From Streptomyces ficellus (GTDB taxonomy: Bacteria; Actinomycetota; Actinomycetes; Streptomycetales; Streptomycetaceae), in NCBI RefSeq assembly GCF_030406405.1, contig NZ_JAUEPL010000023.1, positions 34,443 to 98,442 on the forward strand: a stretch of DNA of 64,000 nt, written 5' to 3'. The notes below the pieces were generated by a model. That model had not been told where the DNA came from and made no database searches. It saw only the letters and a list, made by a program, of their open reading frames with translations. Positions within the stretch are counted from its first letter, which is position 1. Each line of letters opens with the position of its first letter. The translations under genes and the position numbers were made by a program. This document shows positions 51,912 to 60,421 of the stretch, one piece after another.

Positions 51912-52820
51912 ATGGATTACTGCCACCAGTGTCAGCGGCACCTCAACGGCGCCCTGGCCTGTGCCGGGTGTGGGACCCCCGTCGAGGAGCTCCGGCACGA
52001 CGACCCCCGCACACCCGCGGCGGACCACGTCTACGAGCTGGACCGGGACGAGGAGCTTCCGCCGGCGGGTCCTCGTCGTGCCCGTAACCAGGCGCGACGG
52101 GATCAGGCGCGGCGGGATCAGGCGCGACGGGATCAGGCGCGACGGGATCAGACGCTGCGGACCGAGGGCACCCGGCGATCCCGGCCCGCGGGGCGCCGGG
52201 CCCGCAAGCGGCGGGGCCGCAAGGTGCTGATCGGGCTTGTCGGGCTGCTGCTGGCGGCAGGGGCGCTGAGCCTGGCGGAGCTGGCGATCGAGCACCCGGG
52301 CGAGAACGGTGCCGCCACCGCCGTACAGCAGGAGGACACGGCCGAGACGGTGCCGGCGCCCGAGCCCTCGGGCGGCTCCGGCCTGCCGGACGGTCCCGGC
52401 CCGGTGGATGACCCCGCCTCGCCGGCATCCGCGTCCGGCGACCCCGAGGACGACGCGTCGGACGGCGCCGACGCGTCCGGCTCCCCGTCCGGCCGCCCCA
52501 GCACGTCCGCCTCCGCGCGCGGGGGCGAGCCGGGCACCGGCCCATCAGCCCCGGGGGCGTCGGACGACCCAGGCCAGGCGGGCGCCCCGGGCGACCCCGG
52601 CCAGGAGGACCCGGCCCCGGACGACCCCGGCTCGGATTCCGGCTCCGGTTCCGGTTCGGGTTCCGGCTCGGGCTCTGGCTCCGGGTCCGGTGGCGGGGAC
52701 GGCGGCCCGGGCGAGCCCGCGCCGGACGAACCGGCCCCCGATTCCCCACCGCCCTCGGAACCCTCGCCGGATCCGTCACCGACGGAGAGGTGCGACTGGT
52801 TCCTGTGGTGGTGCGTTTAG
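51912..52820 (+). CDS. Zinc-ribbon single-pass membrane protein with repeat-rich tail (SCO2400-like)
   Basis: The 302-aa protein has a distinctive layout. Its N-terminal zinc ribbon is MDYCHQCQRHLNGALACAGC with two CxxC-type pairs. Four ARRDQ repeats follow, encoded by 15-bp repeats (about 52088-52150), then a basic stretch and one transmembrane helix (KVLIGLVGLLLAAGALSLAE). About 150 residues of acidic Pro/Gly/Ser linker include a GSGSGS run, and a terminal CDWFLWWCV motif ends the protein. This resembles the SCO2400 family of Streptomyces. Topology suggests a cytoplasmic ribbon and an external Trp/Cys tip; function is unknown. Confidence 0.75.
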   Translation: MDYCHQCQRHLNGALACAGCGTPVEELRHDDPRTPAADHVYELDRDEELPPAGPRRARNQARRDQARRDQARRDQARRDQTLRTEGTRRSRPAGRRARKRRGRKVLIGLVGLLLAAGALSLAELAIEHPGENGAATAVQQEDTAETVPAPEPSGGSGLPDGPGPVDDPASPASASGDPEDDASDGADASGSPSGRPSTSASARGGEPGTGPSAPGASDDPGQAGAPGDPGQEDPAPDDPGSDSGSGSGSGSGSGSGSGSGGGDGGPGEPAPDEPAPDSPPPSEPSPDPSPTERCDWFLWWCV

Positions 52821-52867
52821 GTCTTCCCGTGGTGGTGTGTTCCGGTCTTCCCGTGGTGGTGCGTTCG
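52798..52867 (+). repeat. 24-bp repeats spanning the stop codon of the zinc-ribbon gene
   Basis: The last codons (GGTTCCTGTGGTGGTGCGTT, 52798-52819) are followed by two near-copies, GGTCTTCCCGTGGTGGTGTG... (52820-52843) and GGTCTTCCCGTGGTGGTGCG... (52844-52867), after the stop. Confidence 0.85.
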
Positions 52868-52887
52868 GGTCGTGTGTGACCGCTTGC

Positions 52888-53325
52888 CTACACCACCGCC
52901 TCCTCGCCCAGCATCCGCCGCAGCAGGTCCCTGAGGGCCGTCCGCTCCTCCTCCGACAGCCGGGCCAGCGGCTCGCGGGCGAAGCCCAGCGCGTCCCGCA
53001 GGCGGCGTGCCGTCGCACGGCCCTCCTCCGTCGCCGCGGCCAGCTTCACCCGCCGGTCCGCCGGGTCCGGGCGGCGCTCCACCAATCCGCGCGCCTCCAG
53101 CCGGTCGACGATCCCCGTCACGTTCGACGGTTCGCACCGCAGCGAGCGCGCGAGGTGGCGCATCGGCGTCGGTTCGAGCGCCAGCAGCCCAAGGACGCGC
53201 GCCTGCGCGCCGGTCAGTGAGTGCCGCGCCGCCGCCTGTTCGTACTCCTCGTGGTAGCGGGCCACGACCGTGCCGATCAGCTCGACCACTTCGAGGGTGA
53301 GCGGGTCTGTGCGTCTGCTGGACAT
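52888..53325 (-). CDS. MarR-family transcriptional regulator
   Basis: The 145-aa winged-helix repressor contains HSLTGAQARVLGLLALEPTP, MRHLARSLRCEPSNVTGIVD, RLEARGLVERRPDPADRRVK and wing-following helices. A Cys lies in the recognition helix region (LRCEPSN) rather than at the OhrR sensor position. It is divergent from an NADP-dependent oxidoreductase and second ohr gene, which it probably regulates. Start ATG 53325 (MSSRRTDP) is chosen; GTG 53343 is possible. Confidence 0.88.
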   Translation of the reverse strand: MSSRRTDPLTLEVVELIGTVVARYHEEYEQAAARHSLTGAQARVLGLLALEPTPMRHLARSLRCEPSNVTGIVDRLEARGLVERRPDPADRRVKLAAATEEGRATARRLRDALGFAREPLARLSEEERTALRDLLRRMLGEEAVV

Positions 53326-53388
53326 GGGCACCAGGATACCCACTTACTTGACAACCTGAAATATCCAGGAGCATGGTTGTTTCATATG

Positions 53389-53402
53389 CTGAAGTAATTC
53401 AG
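53389..53402. promoter_or_regulatory. Palindrome between marR and the oxidoreductase gene
   Basis: CTGAA-GTAA-TTCAG is a perfect 5+4+5 inverted repeat 32 bp upstream of the oxidoreductase ATG. Looser inverted pairs surround it (TTACTT/AAGTAA, ACAACC/GGTTGT) in an unusually AT-rich stretch. It is a likely MarR operator region. Confidence 0.5.
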
Positions 53403-53433
53403 TGTGAAGCGATCTCTCAGGAGGCACCGCAGC

Positions 53434-54453
53434 ATGTCCGCTCTTCCCGCGTCCGGCCGCGAATGGCACCTCGTCGCCCGCCCCCACGGCTGGCCCAAGC
53501 CCGAGGACTTCGCTCTCCGTGAGGCGCCGGTCACCGAGCCCGCCGAGGGCCGGATCGTCGTCCGGAACCTGTACTTCTCGGTCGACCCGTACATGCGCGG
53601 CCGGATGAACGACGTGAAGTCCTACGTGCCGCCGTTCCAGCTCGACCAGCCCATGGAGGGCGGCGCGGTCGGCGAGATCATAGCCTCCAACGCCGAGGGC
53701 TTCGCGGTCGGCGACCACGTCCTGCACGGACTCGGCTGGCGCGAGTACGCCGACGTCAACGCCAAGCACGCCACCAAGGTCGACGGCTCGCTCGCCCCGC
53801 TCTCCGCGTACCTCGGTGTCCTCGGTATGACCGGCCTCACCGCCTACGCCGGCCTCTTCGACGTCGCCTCCTTCAAGGAGGGTGACGTGGTCTTCGTCTC
53901 CGGCGCGGCCGGTGCCGTGGGCAGCCAGGTCGGCCAGATGGCCAAGCTCAAGGGCGCCGCCCGGGTCATCGGCTCGGCCGGTTCCGACGAGAAGGTCAAG
54001 CTCCTGACCGAGGAGTACGGCTTCGACGCGGCGTTCAACTACAAGAACGGCCCCGTCGCGCAGCAGCTCAAGGAAGCCGCCCCGGACGGCATCGACGTCT
54101 ACTTCGACAACGTGGGCGGCGAGCACCTCGAAGCCGCGATCTCCTCCTTCAACGTCCACGGCCGCGCCACCATCTGCGGCATGATCGCCCAGTACAACAG
54201 CACCGAGCCGACGCCCGCGCCGCGCAACCTGGCCCTGGTCATCGGCAAGCGGCTGCGCCTCCAGGGCATGCTCGTGAACGACCACGCGGCGCTCCAGCCG
54301 CAGTTCGTCAAGGAGGTCGCCGGGTGGCTGGCCTCGGGGGCGCTCAAGTACAACGAGACGGTCGTCGAGGGCGTGGAGAACGGCGTCGAGGCGTTCCTCG
54401 CCATGCTGCGCGGTGAGAACACCGGCAAGATGATCGTTTCGCTCACCCGTTAG
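53434..54453 (+). CDS. Zinc-independent MDR-type NADP-dependent oxidoreductase (CurA/leukotriene B4 reductase-like)
   Basis: The 339-aa enzyme of the medium-chain dehydrogenase/reductase superfamily probably reduces alpha,beta-unsaturated carbonyls or quinones with NADPH. The N-terminal half has LYFSVDPYMRGRMNDVKSYV and PMEGGAVGEIIASNAEGF. The Rossmann half has VFVSGAAGAVGSQVGQMAKL, then RVIGSAGSDEKVKLLTEEYG and IDVYFDNVGGEHLEAAISS. The ATG at 53434 follows CAGGAGG. It is followed 65 nt later by a second ohr gene and divergent from marR, suggesting an electrophile/peroxide stress operon. Confidence 0.93.
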   Translation: MSALPASGREWHLVARPHGWPKPEDFALREAPVTEPAEGRIVVRNLYFSVDPYMRGRMNDVKSYVPPFQLDQPMEGGAVGEIIASNAEGFAVGDHVLHGLGWREYADVNAKHATKVDGSLAPLSAYLGVLGMTGLTAYAGLFDVASFKEGDVVFVSGAAGAVGSQVGQMAKLKGAARVIGSAGSDEKVKLLTEEYGFDAAFNYKNGPVAQQLKEAAPDGIDVYFDNVGGEHLEAAISSFNVHGRATICGMIAQYNSTEPTPAPRNLALVIGKRLRLQGMLVNDHAALQPQFVKEVAGWLASGALKYNETVVEGVENGVEAFLAMLRGENTGKMIVSLTR

Positions 54454-54518
54454 GCTCACTCCAGGCCGCCGCGATCGTGGGCGCGAGTCGCGGCGCATCA
54501 CAGGAGGAAACCCCTTAC

Positions 54519-54944
54519 ATGTCCATACAGCAGTCCGACGTCCTGTACACCGCCACCGCCACCGCCGAGAACGGCCGTGACGGGCGCGTCGCCACCGACG
54601 ACGGCAAGCTCGACGTGGTCGTCAACCCGCCCAAGGAGATGGGCGGCTCCGGTGAGGGCACCAACCCGGAGCAGCTCTTCGCCGCCGGTTACAGCGCCTG
54701 CTTCCAGGGTGCGCTCGGCGTGGTCGCCCGCCAGGAGGGCGCCGACATCTCCGGCTCGACGGTCACCGCCGAGGTGGGCATCGGCAAGAACGCCGAGGGC
54801 TTCGGCATCATCGTCAAGATCTCCGCGAAGATCCCGAACGTGAGCGCCGCCACCGCCAAGGAGCTCATCGAGAAGGCCCACCAGGTCTGCCCGTACTCCA
54901 AGGCGACCCGCGGCAACATCACGGTCGACCTCGCCGTCGCCTGA
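54519..54944 (+). CDS. Second organic hydroperoxide resistance (Ohr) protein
   Basis: The 141-aa OsmC/Ohr peroxidase reads VLYTATATAENGRDGRVATD, GTNPEQLFAAGYSACFQGAL with the peroxidatic Cys, and HQVCPYSKATRGNITVDLAV with the second Cys. ATG 54519 follows AGGAGG. It is similar to but clearly distinct from the Ohr at 45732. Control is probably by the MarR gene at 52888 rather than by the OhrR at 46250. Confidence 0.94.
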   Translation: MSIQQSDVLYTATATAENGRDGRVATDDGKLDVVVNPPKEMGGSGEGTNPEQLFAAGYSACFQGALGVVARQEGADISGSTVTAEVGIGKNAEGFGIIVKISAKIPNVSAATAKELIEKAHQVCPYSKATRGNITVDLAVA

Positions 54945-54967
54945 TCGCGTCGCCGCACGTACGCGAC

Positions 54968-55000
54968 GGAGGGCCGCACCCGACACGGGTGCGGCCCTCC
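54968..55000 (+). terminator. Strong hairpin after the second ohr
   Basis: GGAGGGCCGCACCCG (54968-54982) pairs perfectly with CGGGTGCGGCCCTCC (54986-55000) around ACA. Confidence 0.88.
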
Positions 55001-55256
55001 GCCGTAACCGGTCCGGCACGGGGTGCGGCCCTCCGCCGTTCCGGCACTGGCCGCTTTAGCGCCCTCCGCCGTACCGGCCGGCTGGCCGCTCCAGGCGCCC
55101 TCGCCGTACCGGCACCGGCCGCTTTAGGTCCCTCGCCGTACCGGCCCGACCAGTGCTCCAGGCGCGCTCGCCGTACCGGTCCCGCCAGTCCGAGCACCCC
55201 GCCGTACCGGCCCGACCAGCACTCCAGGCGCCACCGCCGTACCCGCCCGGCCGCCG
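54988..55256. repeat. About eight degenerate 33-38 bp tandem repeats
   Basis: Units share the core CGCCGTACCGGC followed by a variable GACCAG/GGCCG segment and CTCCAGGC or CTTTAGG. The first unit overlaps the right arm of the ohr terminator. They fill the gap to the convergent serine-hydrolase gene; no gene is seen. Unit divergence and the absence of conserved repeats with unique spacers argue against CRISPR. Confidence 0.75.
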
Positions 55257-55262
55257 CCCCCG

Positions 55263-56441
55263 CTACGCGGCCTTCGCCGCCGCGTGCACCGCCCGCACCA
55301 GGCGGTCGTTCTCCGGCGCCGCCCCGCCCGGGAAGGCGTACCGGCGGCGCGTGTAGCCGTACGCCAGCCCCGCCCGCGGATCGGCGAACGCCTGCGAGCC
55401 GCCCGCCCCGGAGTGCCCGAACGACCCCGCGCCCAGGAACGGGTACGTGTCCCACGTGATCTGGAAGCCCAGCCCGAACGCCTTGTGCTGGCGCGACACC
55501 AGCTCGTACCCCACCGAGTGCACCTGCCCAATCTCCGCCACCGTGTCCGGCTTCAGCAGCGGCGCCCGCCCGTCCACCTCGCCGATCGCGGCCGCGTACA
55601 TCCCGGCCAGCCCGCGCGCCGAGGCGACCCCGCCCACCGACGCCGGCCCCTTGGCGCGTATCAGCCGTGAGTTGGGCACCGTCTCGATGTCGGTCGGGTG
55701 CTCGCCGTTGCGGTTGAAGGCGATCGACAGCAGCGTGTCCGCGGCGTCCGGTACCGCGTCCAGCTCCGCCTGCTGCTCGGGCGTCGGGTCCATCGGCAGC
55801 ACCGACCGGAACCGCGGCTCCTGCTCCTGCGGCAGCCCCAGGAAGAAGTCCAGGTCGTACGGGTCGCGAATCCGCTCCTCGTACACCTCGTGGAGGGTCT
55901 GCCCGGTGGCCCGGAACACCACCTCGCCGGTCAGCGCCCCGATGACATACGCGTGGTAGCCGAAGGCCGCCCCCGGCCGCCAGTACGGGCGCTGTCCCGC
56001 CAGCCGCTGGGCGATCAGCCGGTCGTCGGCGAGCTCCTCGGGCGTGAAACCGCCGTCGGCGCCCACCACGCCCGCGCGGTGTGCGATCAGCTCGCGCAGG
56101 GTGACCGCGCCCTTGCCGCCCGCCGCGAACTCCGGCCAGTAATGCGCCACTTCCCGGTCCAGGTCCAGGGTGCCGTCCTGTGCGAGCAGCGCGACCACCA
56201 GATGCGCGGCGCCCTTCGTGGAGGAGTAGACGCCGAACAGCGTGTCGCCGTCCGTGTCCGGTCCGGCCCACAGGTCGACGACCTTCCGCCCGTGTACGTA
56301 CGCGGCCAACTGCCCGGAATAGTCGGGTCTTTCCCCTTCCACTACGGCGGCGAATTCCTCCCGTACCGCCTCGAACCCCTCGGCCACGGTGCCCTGAACG
56401 ACCTGCTGAACGACCCGCTGAGCGGCCTGCTGATCCGGCAT
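55263..56441 (-). CDS. Serine hydrolase, beta-lactamase class C / EstB-type fold
   Basis: The 392-aa protein of the penicillin-binding-protein-like family carries nucleophile motif SSTK in LFGVYSSTKGAAHLVVALLA, the Tyr motif YHAYVIG and a third motif FGHSGAGGSQAFADPRAGLA in place of KTG. EstB-like esterases show the same pattern, so carboxylesterase or D-aminopeptidase activity is more likely than beta-lactam resistance. No signal peptide is seen; it should be cytoplasmic. It is divergent from an EI24 gene. Confidence 0.87.
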   Translation of the reverse strand: MPDQQAAQRVVQQVVQGTVAEGFEAVREEFAAVVEGERPDYSGQLAAYVHGRKVVDLWAGPDTDGDTLFGVYSSTKGAAHLVVALLAQDGTLDLDREVAHYWPEFAAGGKGAVTLRELIAHRAGVVGADGGFTPEELADDRLIAQRLAGQRPYWRPGAAFGYHAYVIGALTGEVVFRATGQTLHEVYEERIRDPYDLDFFLGLPQEQEPRFRSVLPMDPTPEQQAELDAVPDAADTLLSIAFNRNGEHPTDIETVPNSRLIRAKGPASVGGVASARGLAGMYAAAIGEVDGRAPLLKPDTVAEIGQVHSVGYELVSRQHKAFGLGFQITWDTYPFLGAGSFGHSGAGGSQAFADPRAGLAYGYTRRRYAFPGGAAPENDRLVRAVHAAAKAA

Positions 56442-56533
56442 CTGCGCTCCCTCGCACCTGGTGAACGGTGGTGGATGATCAAGCAGGCGGCCGGCTGGGG
56501 AAATTCCCGCGCGGGTCCCGATAGGCTGATTCC

Positions 56534-57334
56534 ATGCGTGATCTCGGGGTGGGCTTCGGTTACTTGGTGAAGGGCCAGCGATGGGTCGGCCGGCACGGCC
56601 GGTGGTTCGGGTTCGGGCTGCTGCCCGGCCTGGTCACCCTCGTGCTGTACGCGGGTGCGCTGATCGGCCTGGCGTACGGTGCCGACGACCTGACCGCGTG
56701 GGTGACCCCCTTCGCGGACGACTGGTCCTCGCCCTGGCAGGGCCTTTTCCGCGGCTTCCTGACCGCGCTGGTCTTCGCCTTCGGGCTGTTCCTCGCGGTC
56801 GTCACCTTCACCGCGGTGACCCTGCTCGTCGGCCAGCCCTTCTACGAGTCGCTGTCCGAAGAGGTCGACCGCACCGAGGGCGGCGACGTCCCACGGTCCG
56901 GGCTGCCGCTCTGGCGCGAACTGTGGATCTCCGCCCGCGACAGCCTGCGCGTCCTCGTGCGGGTGGCGCTGTACGGCATCGTGCTGTTCGCGCTCGGGTT
57001 CATCCCGGTCGTCGGACAGACCGTGGTCCCCGTGCTCGGCTTCTGCGTCTCCGGTTTCTTCCTGGCGGAGGAGCTGACGGCGGTGGCGCTCCAGCGGCGC
57101 GGCGTCGAACTCAAGGACCGCCTCGCCCTGCTGCGCGGCCGCCGCCTGCTCACGCTCGGCTTCGGCGTCCCACTGACCCTGGCGTTCCTGGTGCCGTTCG
57201 TCGCGGTGTTCCTGATGCCGGGCGCGGTCGCGGGCGCGACGCTGCTCGCCCGCGACGTGGCCGGACCGCACGAGCCCACACACGCGCTGCCGCCGCAGGA
57301 GCCGCCCGCCGACGCGAAGGCCGGGCGTGACTGA
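56534..57334 (+). CDS. EI24/CysZ-like integral membrane protein
   Basis: The 266-aa protein has about four to six hydrophobic segments (GLLPGLVTLVLYAGALIGLA, FLTALVFAFGLFLAVVTFTA, VLFALGFIPVVGQTVVPVLG, LTLAFLVPFVAVFLMPGAVA) and the family motif LLVGQPFYESLSEEVDR. EI24-domain proteins include CysZ sulfate permeases, but actinobacterial members are uncharacterised. It is first in a three-gene coupled unit; its stop overlaps the LysE start by 8 nt. Confidence 0.87.
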   Translation: MRDLGVGFGYLVKGQRWVGRHGRWFGFGLLPGLVTLVLYAGALIGLAYGADDLTAWVTPFADDWSSPWQGLFRGFLTALVFAFGLFLAVVTFTAVTLLVGQPFYESLSEEVDRTEGGDVPRSGLPLWRELWISARDSLRVLVRVALYGIVLFALGFIPVVGQTVVPVLGFCVSGFFLAEELTAVALQRRGVELKDRLALLRGRRLLTLGFGVPLTLAFLVPFVAVFLMPGAVAGATLLARDVAGPHEPTHALPPQEPPADAKAGRD

Positions 57335-57932
57335 GCTGTTCGCGGTCGCCGTCATCACGGTCCTCGCGGTCATCAGCCCGGGCGCCGACTTCGCGATGGT
57401 CGTACGCAACAGCTACCTCTACGGCCGTACGACAGGTCTCTTCGCGGCCACGGGAGTCGCGGCGGGCGTCCTGGTCCACGTCACGTACACGATGCTCGGC
57501 GTGGGCCTGCTCATCGCCGCCAACACCGCGCTGTTCACGGCGATCAAGCTGATCGGCGCCGCGTACCTCGTCTACATCGGCCTGCGGACCTTCTTCGCCC
57601 GTGCGGACCTGACCGTCGACCTGGAGTCCAGGCCCGCCCTGTCCCGGTGGGGCGCTCTGCGCACCGGCTTCCTGACGAACGTACTCAACCCGAAGACCAC
57701 GCTGTTCGTGGTCTCCACCTTCACCCAGGTCGTCGGCCCCGACACGGCACTGTGGCAGCAGAGCGCCTACGGCCTGTTCATGTCCCTCGCCCACCTGACG
57801 TGGTTCGGCCTGGTGGCGCTGTTCTTCTCGCACAGCCGCCTGCGTACGTCGATGCTGCGCGCCCAGAAGGCCCTGAACCGCGCCATCGGCGCCACGCTGG
57901 TGGGCCTCGGCGTCACCCTGGGCGTGACGTGA
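57327..57932 (+). CDS. LysE/RhtB-family amino-acid exporter
   Basis: The 201-aa protein has six predicted helices. Family signatures are AVISPGADFAMVVRNSYLYG at the N-terminus, then TGVAAGVLVHVTYTMLGVGL, IGAAYLVYIGLRTFF and RTGFLTNVLNPKTTLFVVST. It probably exports an amino acid or homoserine-lactone-like metabolite. Starts with GTG overlapping the upstream gene, and its own stop overlaps the GNAT start (GTGA). Confidence 0.93.
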   Translation: MTELFAVAVITVLAVISPGADFAMVVRNSYLYGRTTGLFAATGVAAGVLVHVTYTMLGVGLLIAANTALFTAIKLIGAAYLVYIGLRTFFARADLTVDLESRPALSRWGALRTGFLTNVLNPKTTLFVVSTFTQVVGPDTALWQQSAYGLFMSLAHLTWFGLVALFFSHSRLRTSMLRAQKALNRAIGATLVGLGVTLGVT

Positions 57933-58504
57933 CGGCGTCGCACGAGGAGCCCGAGTTCCGGCAGATCACCCGGCCCGGGGAGGCCACCGAGGAACTCAGG
58001 CGGCAGCTGACCGACTGCTGGGCGGCGGTGATCAACGCGGGCGGCGCGGTCATCGCCCCCGGCTTCCCCATGCCTCCGGTGACCCCCGGCCACGCGCGAC
58101 CGGTGGTGGACCGGCTCGTCGACGGGCTCGCCCCCCAGCGCGGCCGGCTGCTCACCGCCCGTGCCGGGGGAGCGCTCGCGGGCTGGCTGGTCGTACGCCG
58201 CGATCCGCACCCGCTGGTGGCGCACTGCGGGGTGGTCAACCATGTGCAGACAGATCCTCGCTTCCGGGGGCGCGGGATCGGCGCCGCGCTGATGCGCCAG
58301 GTCCGTGACCTCGCCCGGGAGGAGATGGGCCTGGAACGGCTGAATCTCGCCGTACGGGGCGGGTTGGGCCTGGAAGCCTTCTACCGCGAGCTGGGCTGGG
58401 CGGAGACCGGGCGGTGGCCCGGCGCCCTGCGGGTGGCGCCCGGCGACGACCGCGACGAGATCCTGATGACCCTCGCGCTCGTGCCGTCCGCCGCCCGGGA
58501 CTGA
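57929..58504 (+). CDS. GNAT-family N-acetyltransferase
   Basis: The 191-aa protein has the acetyl-CoA binding motif A in VVNHVQTDPRFRGRGIGAAL followed by MRQVRDLAREEMGLERLNLA and the C-terminal strand FYRELGWAETGRWPGALRVA. The N-terminal 60 residues contain a family-typical LTDCWAAVINAGGAVIAPGF. The substrate is unknown, but coupling to a LysE exporter suggests an amino acid or small amine. Confidence 0.9.
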   Translation: MTASHEEPEFRQITRPGEATEELRRQLTDCWAAVINAGGAVIAPGFPMPPVTPGHARPVVDRLVDGLAPQRGRLLTARAGGALAGWLVVRRDPHPLVAHCGVVNHVQTDPRFRGRGIGAALMRQVRDLAREEMGLERLNLAVRGGLGLEAFYRELGWAETGRWPGALRVAPGDDRDEILMTLALVPSAARD

Positions 58505-58690
<186 letters not shown>

Positions 58691-58828
58691 GCGACCCCGG
58701 CACCGACCACGCCGATCCGGCCGTCTGCTCCCCAAAAGCCATGCCGGTCACAGACGTTGGGCATAAAGAGCGGGACAGCGGGACAGGTATGCCCCCGGTC
58801 GGTATTCCTCACCGGGAGGAACAGCTCG

Positions 58829-60421
58829 ATGAGTACGGCTGGCACAGGTACGCCTGGGACGGGTTCGGCTCCGACAGGTTCGGCCCGGACGGGGGGCGCC
58901 GGGGGGACGGGCGCGGCGCGGGCGGGCGACGCTCCGTTGTACCTGGCACCGCGGCTGGAACGGCGGCTGGCGTCCTTCCTGGAGCCGGACCACCGGCTTC
59001 CGCACACGCTCGTGGACGCGCTGGGCTCGCCCCTCAACGTCGTGCTGCCGGACCAGATCGCGGAGAACGTGGAACGCTTCCGCTCCGTCTTCCGCCGCCA
59101 CCAGCTCGCCGGCCGGGTCTTCTTCGCGCACAAGGCGAACCGTTCCAGCGCGCTGGTCCGGCGGCTCGTCACCACCGACGCGGCCCTGGACGCCGCCTCG
59201 CTCGCCGAGTTGCAGCACGCCCTGGCCTGCGGATGGACCGGCGACCGGATCATGGCGACCGGCCCCAAGGACCCGGAGTTCCTCTGGCTCGCCGCGCGCA
59301 CCGGGGCGATCATCCACGCGGACGGGGCCGGGGAGGTGGAGCAGGCCGCCGGCCTCGTCCGCGCGTACGACCTGCCCCGGCTGCGGATCGTCCCGCGCCT
59401 GTCGGAGTTCGAGACCTCCGGCCCCCGAACGCTGTCCCGCCGGAGCCGCTTCGGTACGCCCGTGAAGTCCCTGGAGCAGCTGCTCGACACACTCGAACGC
59501 CACGGGGACGCGCTGGAACCGGTCGGCGTCGGCTACCACCTCGACACCACGAGCCTGGACGAGAAGGCGACGGCGCTCGAAGGGTGCCTCCTGGCCATGG
59601 ACGGGCTGCGACTGCGGGGATTTCAGCCGCGCGTCATCGACGTCGGCGGCGGCTTCGGCGTCAGCTATCTGGCCCGGGCCGAACAGTGGGATCGGTACAC
59701 CACGGAGCTGACCAACGCCGTCATGGGCAGGCGCCCGCCGATGACCTGGGGCGGGCACGGCTACGGCCTGCGCCTGGAGAACGGCACCCTCAAAGGCGCC
59801 CTCGGCCTCTACCCGGCGCACCGCCCCGTCTCCGGCGCCGCCTACCTGGACGAGCTGCTGTCGCGCCCCGCGCCCGGCCTGGGCCGCCCGCTGGGCACCC
59901 TGCTCCTGGAGAGCCTCTACGACCTGTACGCCGAGCCCGGCCGGGCGCTCACGGACCAGTGCGGGCTCACCCTCGGCAAGGTGCTGGAGGTCCGGCATCC
60001 GGGCGGGGACGCGGCGGACACGGGCGCGCCCATGGTGCGCCTCGCCCTGAACGCCGGTGACGTCAGCCTGGAGGACCACGGCGTCCTCATGGACCCCGTC
60101 CTCCTGCCCCGTGACCCGGCCGGGTCCGGCCCCGAGGGGCCGGTGGCCGTGCACCTCGTGGGCAACCTCTGCCTGGAGGCGGACCTGATCACCCGCCGAA
60201 CGGTCCACCTGCCACGCCTGCCGCGACCCGGTGACCTCCTCGCCTTTCCCAACACCGCCGGCTACTGCATGGACTTCCAGGCCACCCACGCCCAACAGCA
60301 GCCCGTCGCACGCAAAGTGGCCGCATTCGAGGACGACCCCGAGGAGTCCGGGGGCTCTTGGCGCTGGTGCCTCGACGAGCAGTTCTGGCCGATCACACGA
60401 CCGGGGGGTCAGCGCACATGA
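58829..60421 (+). CDS. Y4yA-family PLP-dependent decarboxylase-like enzyme
   Basis: The 530-aa fold-type III PLP enzyme is related to diaminopimelate/ornithine decarboxylases. ATG 58829 follows GGGAGGAA. After a 35-residue Thr/Gly low-complexity lead come SPLNVVLPDQIAENVERFRS, FFAHKANRSSALVRRLVTTD with the PLP lysine, DAASLAELQHALACGWTGDR, IDVGGGFGVSYLARAEQWDR (phosphate-binding glycines) and LLESLYDLYAEPGRALTDQC. The Y4yA family is uncharacterised and occurs with cysteine-synthase-like genes, for instance beside siderophore genes in Rhizobium NGR234 (recalled). It is first in a four-gene coupled operon; the stop overlaps the next start (ATGA). Confidence 0.87.
   Translation: MSTAGTGTPGTGSAPTGSARTGGAGGTGAARAGDAPLYLAPRLERRLASFLEPDHRLPHTLVDALGSPLNVVLPDQIAENVERFRSVFRRHQLAGRVFFAHKANRSSALVRRLVTTDAALDAASLAELQHALACGWTGDRIMATGPKDPEFLWLAARTGAIIHADGAGEVEQAAGLVRAYDLPRLRIVPRLSEFETSGPRTLSRRSRFGTPVKSLEQLLDTLERHGDALEPVGVGYHLDTTSLDEKATALEGCLLAMDGLRLRGFQPRVIDVGGGFGVSYLARAEQWDRYTTELTNAVMGRRPPMTWGGHGYGLRLENGTLKGALGLYPAHRPVSGAAYLDELLSRPAPGLGRPLGTLLLESLYDLYAEPGRALTDQCGLTLGKVLEVRHPGGDAADTGAPMVRLALNAGDVSLEDHGVLMDPVLLPRDPAGSGPEGPVAVHLVGNLCLEADLITRRTVHLPRLPRPGDLLAFPNTAGYCMDFQATHAQQQPVARKVAAFEDDPEESGGSWRWCLDEQFWPITRPGGQRT

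Noticed and set aside
54988..55256. Possible CRISPR array
   Set aside because: Units are contiguous and degenerate, without constant repeats separated by unique spacers, and no cas genes are near.
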